Source: CAYMEV01 sp964431655 [NCBI: uncultured bacterium]
Lineage (GTDB): Bacteria; CAYMEV01
NCBI GenBank assembly: GCA_964431655.1
Contig: CAYSKJ010000065.1
Location: 1-16,060 of the forward strand
Direction: 5' to 3'
Length of the DNA: 16,060 nucleotides
Made by a program: the position numbers and the translations under genes. The notes under the pieces were generated by a model that was given only the letters and a program-made list of their open reading frames with translations, did no database searches and was not told the origin of the DNA. Positions 6,877-13,162 of this stretch are shown here, piece after piece (within the stretch, counting starts at the first letter, position 1; every line of letters begins with the position of its first letter).

Positions 6877-8250
6877 TCAGCCCAGTTCTGAAAACCTTGC
6901 AGTAAAATGCCTCAGTACCTTTGGTTCGAATGAAAACCTGACACCCTTAATTTTATCTTTGAAGCCAACTATCTTCCTGAATACAGAAATCGTGTAATCC
7001 ATATGGGAATTGGTATATACCCTGCGCGGCACAGCCAGACGGACAAGCTCCATGGCTGAAGGCCTTTCTTTTCCGGTATTTTCATCTTTTTTGCCGAACA
7101 TTACGCTTCCTATCTCACAGGCCCTTATGCCCCCCTCCCTGTAAAGGGCAATAACAAGAGCCTGGCCCGGATACTGGTCCTGGGGTATGTGGGGTAAAAA
7201 GCTCTTTGCATCCACATATACCGCATGCCCTCCGGTAGGCTCAACAATTGGGACACCCGAACTGACAAGATTTTCACCAAGATACCTTACCTGAGAAATC
7301 CTGAATTCAAGGTAATCCTCCTCTACTACTTCGCTGAGGCCCTGGGCTATGGCTTCGAGGTCTCTTCCGGAAAGCCCCCCATAAGTGGGAAAACCCTCTA
7401 TAAGGATAAGTCTGTTTTTTAAAACCTCGTAAAGCTTTTTGTCCTTCAGGGCGATAAATCCTCCTATGTTAACCAGAGCATCCTTTTTTGCACTCATTGT
7501 ACATCCGTCAACATGGGAAAACATCTCCCGGGCAATCTCCTTTATGCTCCAGTCCCTGTAAGTATCTTCCCTTTTCTTTATAAAGTAGGCATTCTCTGCA
7601 AACCTGCAGGCATCAAGGAACAGGGGAATACCGTAATTTTTAAGGAGTTTCTTCGTATCAATGATGTTTTTCAGGGAAACCGGCTGGCCTCCGCCTGAAT
7701 TATTGGTCACAGTAATCATACAGAGGGGAATTTTATCGGGCCCAGTTTTTTCAATAAAACTCCTGAGCTTGGCTAAATCAATATTTCCCTTGAAGGGATA
7801 ATGGGAGGAGGGGTCCAGCCCCTCGTCAATAACCAGGTCAATTGCTTTTCCGGAGTTAGCTTCGATATTGGCTCTTGTGGTGTCAAAATGAGTATTATTG
7901 GGTATTGCATGACCTTCTTTCAGTATGGTCGAAAAGAGTATATTCTCAGCAGCCCTGCCCTGGTGAGTAGGAATAATATATTCAAAGCCTGTAATATCCC
8001 GGACAGCGTTGTAGAATCTGTAGAAGGACCTTGCACCGGCATAGGATTCATCGCCATGCATAATGCAGGACCATTGCCGGTCACTCATGGCTGATGTTCC
8101 GCTGTCTGTAAGAAAATCAATAAATATGTCCTCAGCTTTTATATTAAAGGTATTAAACCCTGCTTCAATTAGGATTTTCTCTCTTTCCTGCCTGTTTTTC
8201 AGGGTAATTTTCTCAACGGATTTAATACGGTAAGGCTCAACTGTATCCAT
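6877..8250 (-). CDS. tnaA: Tryptophanase/tyrosine phenol-lyase family PLP enzyme, tryptophanase-like
   Basis: Members of this beta-eliminating lyase family cleave L-tryptophan to indole, or L-tyrosine to phenol, releasing pyruvate and ammonia in the cytoplasm. The 457-residue length is typical. Visible parts are RIKSVE near the start, the LTDSGTSAMSD substrate loop (47-57), PTHQGR (94-99), the PLP-ring Asp in FLDACRF (D213), the PLP lysine in SAKKD (K256), and the C-terminal EPKVLRHFTARF segment. The FDTT motif carries D123 where tyrosine phenol-lyases have Thr, and the GIRACEIG segment carries I380 where they have the substrate-binding Arg, so tryptophanase activity is the better guess, though neighbouring positions such as the MSDRQW region look more like phenol-lyase. 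Ribosome site CAGGAG (8258-8263) precedes the ATG. It is first in the minus-strand run. There is no tnaC-type leader and no permease gene next to it. Confidence 0.85.
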   Translation of the reverse strand: MDTVEPYRIKSVEKITLKNRQEREKILIEAGFNTFNIKAEDIFIDFLTDSGTSAMSDRQWSCIMHGDESYAGARSFYRFYNAVRDITGFEYIIPTHQGRAAENILFSTILKEGHAIPNNTHFDTTRANIEANSGKAIDLVIDEGLDPSSHYPFKGNIDLAKLRSFIEKTGPDKIPLCMITVTNNSGGGQPVSLKNIIDTKKLLKNYGIPLFLDACRFAENAYFIKKREDTYRDWSIKEIAREMFSHVDGCTMSAKKDALVNIGGFIALKDKKLYEVLKNRLILIEGFPTYGGLSGRDLEAIAQGLSEVVEEDYLEFRISQVRYLGENLVSSGVPIVEPTGGHAVYVDAKSFLPHIPQDQYPGQALVIALYREGGIRACEIGSVMFGKKDENTGKERPSAMELVRLAVPRRVYTNSHMDYTISVFRKIVGFKDKIKGVRFSFEPKVLRHFTARFSELG

Positions 8251-8280
8251 GTATATTCTCCTGTGTTAAAATATAAGAAG

Positions 8281-8309
8281 ATACTATTATAATCCCTGCA
8301 TTATGTCAA
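8281..8309 (-). promoter_or_regulatory. Promoter of the lyase-nrdR-PBP operon
   Basis: On the minus strand TTGACA (8309-8304) and TAGTAT (8286-8281) are 17 bp apart, with the predicted start point about 25 bases before the ATG. A perfect TATAAT hexamer (8291-8286) adjoins the chosen -10 but would leave only 12 bp of spacer, so TAGTAT is preferred. An inverted repeat, TGCATTA (8297-8303) and TTATGCA (8316-8322), one mismatch per arm pair, straddles the -35 box and could be an operator. Confidence 0.6.
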
Positions 8310-8322
8310 AATTTTTTATGCA
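8297..8322. promoter_or_regulatory. Possible operator: inverted repeat over the -35 box
   Basis: TGCATTA at 8297-8303 and TTATGCA at 8316-8322 form a near-perfect inverted repeat with a 12-bp centre that holds the whole TTGACA of the minus-strand promoter. A dimeric regulator bound here would block RNA polymerase. No regulator gene is next to it, so the binding protein is unknown, and an AT-rich chance match is possible. Confidence 0.35.
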
Positions 8323-8398
8323 GAGCCCTGTTTTAAGCAGATGGAATTATCTCTGTAATTTGTATTTAATCCGCTCTTTTAATTAAGCTTTAATATAT

Positions 8399-8426
8399 TT
8401 GACAAATCATGCATTTAATTTATAAA
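8399..8426 (+). promoter_or_regulatory. Promoter of the SHMT-like/glnN/kinase operon
   Basis: TTGACA at 8399-8404 and TATAAA at 8421-8426 are 16 bp apart, giving a start point near 8433 and about 48 nt of leader. It is divergent from the lyase promoter, with the two -35 boxes about 90 bp apart, so a shared regulator bound between them is possible. Confidence 0.65.
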
Positions 8427-8480
8427 AAGTTTATCATACAGGTTTATAAAATCTATGATTAAGATTAAAGGAGGTCTCTA

Positions 8481-9929
8481 ATGGAAGAATATATTAAAAA
8501 GGTATCACAGCTTCTGGACAGGGTAATTGATAATACAGGGTGGAGGCAGATGAACTGCATCAACCTCATCCCTTCGGAAAATACTCCCTCCCTTTTTGTC
8601 AAATTCTGTGAAATCAGCGATTCCGCCGGAAGATATGCCGAGCATAAGAAAGCCTTGAAGAAAGAAAGAAAACTCCTGGAAGATTCAAGGGCTCTGAAGG
8701 GCAATGAGATCTTTTACTACCAGGGCACTGATTTCATTAATTTCATTGAACTCGAAGTCAATAAAGAATTTGCAAAATATTCCGGCGCCACCCATGTGGA
8801 ATCCCGTGTTATTTCAGGCCAGCAGGCAAATGAGGTGGTTTTCAAGGCAATGGTGAAAAATCTCAACCGGAACAAGGACAATGAAGGGCTCTCTGAATGC
8901 GGGAGGATGGTATGCGTCATGAACAATGAGCTTACTTACGGCGGGCATCTGAGCGCTCAGCCCTTCGGCGCATTGTTCAATATGGTGGAGAATGACAATG
9001 TGGTAAATTTCCCCCTATGCAGGGACAATTCCTATATGATAGACGCCGACAGGATGTGTGAGCTTATTGAGGAACACAAACCTCCCCTACTGGTGTTCGG
9101 CAAAAGCATGTTTCTGCATCCCGAGCCCATATCCAGGGCCAGAAAATGCATTGATGACCTGGGTTTAAATACTGTCATCATGTATGATGCCGCCCATGTA
9201 ATGGGCATTATCGGTGATTATTTCCAGAGCCCCCTTGAAGAGGGAGCTGATGTAATTACCGGTTCAACGCATAAAACCTTCTTCGGGCCCCAAAGGGGAA
9301 TCATTGCAGTTTCAAACCAGGACGGCAGGCTGGACAGGCTCTTTTCAGATATTAATTCAAGGGCATTTCCTGGTTCGCTGAGCAATCATCATTTAGGGAC
9401 CCTGGTAGGTATGCTCATGGCTACATATGAAATGAATGCATTTAAAAATGAATACCAGAAAGCAGTCATAGAAAATGCGAAATCTTTTGCAAAAAGCCTG
9501 GAGGAATTCGGCATCAATATTGAAGGGGGCAGGGAGCACGGTTATACAAAAACACACCAGGTTGTTATAAATACCCGGGAACACGGCGATGGAAAAGAGC
9601 TTGCAGCCCTTCTGGAGGATAATAATATAATTACAAACTACCAGGCCCTGCCAAGCGATGAATCCTTCCTTCACCCCAGCGGAATCCGGATGGGTGTTTC
9701 AGAAATGACCAGATTCGGCATGGACAGGGATGAATTCCATCAAATCGCCGGCTATATTGCTGATATTATAAAAAACAAAAAGAATATCAAAGAGGAGGTG
9801 GCTGGATTCAGGAAGAACTATCTGCAGATGCGCTTTGCCTTTGATAAGGACACCCACTCAAAGGTCCTGAAAAAAGTTATGGAGAATATAATACCCTTCC
9901 ATGGTGATTTTGAGAAGATATTCAGCTGA
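8481..9929 (+). CDS. Serine hydroxymethyltransferase-like PLP enzyme (divergent)
   Basis: The fold-type I PLP signature of serine hydroxymethyltransferase is clear: IPSEN (30-34), YAE (52-54), YYQG (79-82), SGQQAN (112-117), GGHLS (154-158), DAAHVMG (236-242), STHKT with PLP Lys265 (262-266), and the carboxylate-binding Arg in SGIRMG (R403). These cover PLP and amino-acid binding, so a serine/glycine or threonine-type reaction is likely. It departs from normal GlyA: 482 residues instead of about 415-420, roughly 18 extra charged residues (55-75, Lys/Glu rich) between YAE and the Tyr pair, YYQGTD in place of YYGGCE, and a basic C-terminal tail (about 430-482). Classic folate-dependent activity is therefore uncertain; an aldolase or other specialised role is possible. 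Shine-Dalgarno AAAGGAGG (8467-8474) fixes the ATG. It leads an operon with glnN 20 bp downstream. Confidence 0.82.
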   Translation: MEEYIKKVSQLLDRVIDNTGWRQMNCINLIPSENTPSLFVKFCEISDSAGRYAEHKKALKKERKLLEDSRALKGNEIFYYQGTDFINFIELEVNKEFAKYSGATHVESRVISGQQANEVVFKAMVKNLNRNKDNEGLSECGRMVCVMNNELTYGGHLSAQPFGALFNMVENDNVVNFPLCRDNSYMIDADRMCELIEEHKPPLLVFGKSMFLHPEPISRARKCIDDLGLNTVIMYDAAHVMGIIGDYFQSPLEEGADVITGSTHKTFFGPQRGIIAVSNQDGRLDRLFSDINSRAFPGSLSNHHLGTLVGMLMATYEMNAFKNEYQKAVIENAKSFAKSLEEFGINIEGGREHGYTKTHQVVINTREHGDGKELAALLEDNNIITNYQALPSDESFLHPSGIRMGVSEMTRFGMDRDEFHQIAGYIADIIKNKKNIKEEVAGFRKNYLQMRFAFDKDTHSKVLKKVMENIIPFHGDFEKIFS

Positions 9930-9949
9930 ACTGGATAATTTGAACGCTG

Positions 9950-12076
9950 ATGATAAATATAAAGTCCAATTATCTGAGTGATTTTGGTTCCCAGACCTTC
10001 GATATAGGCAATCTGCCCTCGGCCATAGGAGAAAAACTGCAGAATTTCTTCATCAATAATCTGCCGATCAACTCTGAAACTGCCGAACTGATAGCCCTTG
10101 AGATGAAGAGGTGGGCCATATCCAGGGGCTGTACCCATTATACCCACTGGTTCCAGCCTTTAACAGGGCTTACGGCAGAAAAGCACAATACATTTTTGCA
10201 GGCTGAAAGTTATAGCAAAAAGAGGATAATCGAAGAATTCTCCGCATCAGAACTTATACAGGGCGAACCTGACGCATCAAGCTTCCCCCACGGAGGCATA
10301 CGCAGTACTTTCGAAGCCCGGGGCTACAGCGTGTGGGACCCTTCTTCACCATCCTTCATAATGGAGACAAGCAGGACAAAGACTCTATTCATACCCAGCA
10401 TATTCATAAGTTTCACCGGCGATGTGCTGGATAAAAAAACACCCCTGCTAAGATCAATTAAAACTCTTTCAGAAATAAGCACGAAAATTTTAAGGCTTTT
10501 CGGTATTGACACAGAATTCGTAACACCTCTGATAGGGCCTGAACAGGAATACTTCCTTATCCCTTCCAGATACATAAAAAACAAGCTTGACCTCAATATA
10601 CTGGGATATTCCCTTTTTGGTGCAAAATGCCCCAAGGGTCAGAAATTCCAGGATCACTATTTCGGTTCAATAAAGGATAATGTGCTTGCATTTATGCAGG
10701 ATTCTGAAGAAACACTTATAAAGTTAGGAGTACCTGTAAAAACAAGGCATAATGAGGTAGCCCCGAACCAGTTTGAACTTGCGGTGCTGCCTGAATACTG
10801 CAATATCGCCGCAGACCACAATCATCTTGTGATGGAGGTTTTAAGAAGGCATGCTCTGAAATACGACCTCACAGCCCTTTTCCACGAAAAGCCATTTTTT
10901 GGGGTTAACGGCAGCGGGAAGCACATAAACTGGTCGCTTGTAACCGACAGGGATACAAATATCTTTGATATCCCGGGTAAGGACAGAAATGCAATCATAT
11001 CCCTGCTTTTCATCTCAGGGCTCATCAGGGGCATACACCTGCACAATGATCTTCTAAGGTCTGTTTTTGCCTGTGCGGGCAATGACCGCAGACTGGGCGC
11101 TCATGAAGCTCCGCCGAATATTATATCCCTTTACCTGGGAAATGAGCTGACTGACGTTTTTGAAAATATTGAATCTTTGAAAGACCTGGATACAAAGCTT
11201 AATACCACAGAAAATACCATTATAGACGGTTTGAAATTCCTCACCTGTATAAAGAAGGACAATACCGACAGGAACCGGACATCTCCCATTGCCTTTACAG
11301 GAAACAAATTTGAATTCAGGACAGCCGGCGCTTCCCAGTCAATTGCTTTCCCCAATACTGTAATCAATCTCTTAATGGCTGATTCCCTTCATTTTATTCA
11401 CGAAAAAATGGAAAAAGCCCTTGATTCCGGGCATGATCTGTACAAGAGCGCTCTAAAAATCATTAAGGATAACTATAAGAAGCACAGGGGTATAATCTAT
11501 AATGGAAATACCTATGAAAAGGAATGGCATGATCTTGCAGAAAAAAGAGGTCTTTTTATCGCTGATTCAACTCCCTATGCCCTGGATATGATGATAAGTG
11601 AAAAGAACATTGCCCTTTTTTCAAAATACAATGTGCTGAGAGATACGGAAATAAGAGCAAGATATATTGTTAAACAGAATATATATACTGATACTGTAGA
11701 AACCGAGGTCCGAATCGCCAGGGACATGATAAGGAACAGTATTGTTCCTGCTGTCTTCAAATATCAGAGCATGCTTGCCGGTTCAATAAACTCCCTGCCC
11801 AAAGATGAAATAAGCAGGGATGATATATCTGTGCAGAGGGATTATCTTTCAAGAATAACAGGTAAATTGAGCGATCTACTTAGAATCCTTAAAAACCTTG
11901 ACCTTATCAATGAAAGGATAAAAGACATGCCCCAGGAGGAAAAGCCGTATTTTTATGCCGACAGTGTTGCGGAGGTTCTAAGCAGTGCTCAGGATGTTAT
12001 TTCCAAACTGGAGGAAAGGCTGGATTATGACTTATGGCCCCTTTCAAGGTATTCGGACATGTTTTTCAGCCAGTAG
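9950..12076 (+). CDS. glnN: Glutamine synthetase type III
   Basis: The enzyme makes glutamine from glutamate, ammonia and ATP in the cytoplasm. The 708-residue length is that of the GSIII family and far above GSI (about 470). Family motifs are PHGGIRSTFEARGY (113-126), GPEQEYFLIP (196-205), RHNEVAPNQFELA (266-278), NGSGKHINWS (320-329), GNDRRLGAHEAPP (377-389), DRNRTSP (440-446) and GNKFEFR (451-457), which together hold the metal, glutamate and ATP sites. The C-terminal part is helical. The ATG is 20 bp after the SHMT-like stop with no clear Shine-Dalgarno, so translation is probably coupled. No PII, amt or glutamate synthase gene is nearby. Its place in an amino-acid enzyme operon suggests recapture of ammonia released by catabolism, which is inference. 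Confidence 0.95.
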   Translation: MINIKSNYLSDFGSQTFDIGNLPSAIGEKLQNFFINNLPINSETAELIALEMKRWAISRGCTHYTHWFQPLTGLTAEKHNTFLQAESYSKKRIIEEFSASELIQGEPDASSFPHGGIRSTFEARGYSVWDPSSPSFIMETSRTKTLFIPSIFISFTGDVLDKKTPLLRSIKTLSEISTKILRLFGIDTEFVTPLIGPEQEYFLIPSRYIKNKLDLNILGYSLFGAKCPKGQKFQDHYFGSIKDNVLAFMQDSEETLIKLGVPVKTRHNEVAPNQFELAVLPEYCNIAADHNHLVMEVLRRHALKYDLTALFHEKPFFGVNGSGKHINWSLVTDRDTNIFDIPGKDRNAIISLLFISGLIRGIHLHNDLLRSVFACAGNDRRLGAHEAPPNIISLYLGNELTDVFENIESLKDLDTKLNTTENTIIDGLKFLTCIKKDNTDRNRTSPIAFTGNKFEFRTAGASQSIAFPNTVINLLMADSLHFIHEKMEKALDSGHDLYKSALKIIKDNYKKHRGIIYNGNTYEKEWHDLAEKRGLFIADSTPYALDMMISEKNIALFSKYNVLRDTEIRARYIVKQNIYTDTVETEVRIARDMIRNSIVPAVFKYQSMLAGSINSLPKDEISRDDISVQRDYLSRITGKLSDLLRILKNLDLINERIKDMPQEEKPYFYADSVAEVLSSAQDVISKLEERLDYDLWPLSRYSDMFFSQ

Positions 12077-12095
12077 CATGAGTCTGGATTAATCT

Positions 12096-12674
12096 ATGCA
12101 TAATGACCTGTATTCCCGGAAACTCTTTCATATAACGGCCGGCTCTGTAATACCGGTTATATACCTTTATTCCGGCCTTTCAAAATCCGAAGCAGTTATG
12201 CTGCTTTTCCCCTTTGTGTTTTCAGGGCTTATTTTTGAATATTTCAGGCTCCTTAATAAAAAATTTTCTGATTTTATTCATAAACACCTGAGAAGGCTCT
12301 TTAAAAGTGATGAATACAGCAGGATAAATTCGTCGGTAACCTTATTGCTCGGGTGTTTTATAACAGTTCTTTATTTCGATAAAAAAACAGCCATTGCATC
12401 CATGTTTATTCTGAGCATTGCCGACCCTGTCGCCTGTCTTGCAGGGATAAAACTGGGCAGGTTAAAAATAGGGCCAAAGACCCTGGAGGGTTCTCTGGCC
12501 TTTTTCCTTACAGCTTTAATTATCCTTGTATTCTTTTTCAGTTTGAAAACAGCCTTAACCGGTGCATTTCTGTGTGCCTTGACCGAACTGCTGATCCGGC
12601 CTCCCGCTGATGATAACCTGCTTCTGCCGCCAGTCTGCGCCTTTCATCTCATGATACTGCAGGTTTTATTTTAA
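12096..12674 (+). CDS. CTP-dependent polyprenol/phytol kinase-like membrane protein
   Basis: The 192 residues are largely hydrophobic, with several predicted membrane helices (about 12-28, 32-50, 81-95, 99-118, 134-160). The pattern is that of the SEC59 dolichol kinase/VTE5 phytol kinase group: SRKLFHITAG with R8-K9-x-x-H12, IADPVACLAGIKLGRLKIG (108-126), KTLEGSLAFF (128-137), and ELLIRPPADDNLLLP (164-178). Such proteins phosphorylate a long-chain isoprenoid alcohol using CTP at the cytoplasmic membrane. In bacteria the true substrate is rarely known; undecaprenol, phytol or another prenol are options, and a cytidylyltransferase-like role cannot be excluded. It starts 19 bp after glnN with a weak ribosome site, and its 3' end overlaps the convergent VirK-like gene by 9 bp. 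Confidence 0.75.
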   Translation: MHNDLYSRKLFHITAGSVIPVIYLYSGLSKSEAVMLLFPFVFSGLIFEYFRLLNKKFSDFIHKHLRRLFKSDEYSRINSSVTLLLGCFITVLYFDKKTAIASMFILSIADPVACLAGIKLGRLKIGPKTLEGSLAFFLTALIILVFFFSLKTALTGAFLCALTELLIRPPADDNLLLPPVCAFHLMILQVLF

Positions 12675-13142
12675 TTTGTAAAGATACACTCCTGCAGAGT
12701 TTTTCCCGTCATTGACAACTCCGTAGAATTTCTCGTCCATAACGGTTTTATAATCATCAACAGTAAGGTACTTTGCTGTTATCTGCACCTCATTGTCCTC
12801 ATAGAATCTAATCCTGACATAATTATATACATGCCCGTACCTTGGATGCCCTATAAGCACCGTCTCTGAAACCACTATCATTGCCTTCGGGTTATGCACG
12901 CTCATTCTGGCAAAGTACTCAAAGGTCTTCAGTTCCATACCCCCTATGGCATCAGGGGATTCCATCTCTTCATTATCCGAAATAAGTCTGGTATTCTTAT
13001 AATGAATTATCACCCTCACCTGTCTGCCTTCTTTCAGGGCTTCAAGCAGCTCATTGAAATTCATGACCTGGATATTTTCTCCAAAAAGAGAAACGCTCAA
13101 AAGAAGCACAAAAAGTAATGCAGGTATTATCTTATTTTTCAT
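12666..13142 (-). CDS. VirK-like secreted protein
   Basis: A Sec signal peptide is clear: basic MKNK, hydrophobic core IIPALLFVLLLSVSLF, likely cleavage after residue 21 (LFG before ENIQ). The mature part of about 137 residues resembles the VirK family: NFNELLEALKEGRQVRVIIHY (28-48), a central beta region, YVRIRFYEDNEVQI (108-121), and YLTVDDYKTV (125-134). VirK proteins are periplasmic and of unclear biochemical role. No catalytic residues are evident and there are no cysteines in the mature part. The start is supported by GGAGTG (13148-13153). It lies 20 bp after the histidine kinase gene on the same strand, so co-transcription is likely. It might act as an output or sensor partner of that kinase, which is speculative. 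Confidence 0.62.
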   Translation of the reverse strand: MKNKIIPALLFVLLLSVSLFGENIQVMNFNELLEALKEGRQVRVIIHYKNTRLISDNEEMESPDAIGGMELKTFEYFARMSVHNPKAMIVVSETVLIGHPRYGHVYNYVRIRFYEDNEVQITAKYLTVDDYKTVMDEKFYGVVNDGKNSAGVYLYKLK

Positions 13143-13162
13143 AAGGACACTCCTTATTTGAT

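Noticed and set aside
8251-8280. tnaC-like leader peptide before the lyase
   Set aside because: The predicted leader is only about 25 bases, with no room for a leader ORF.
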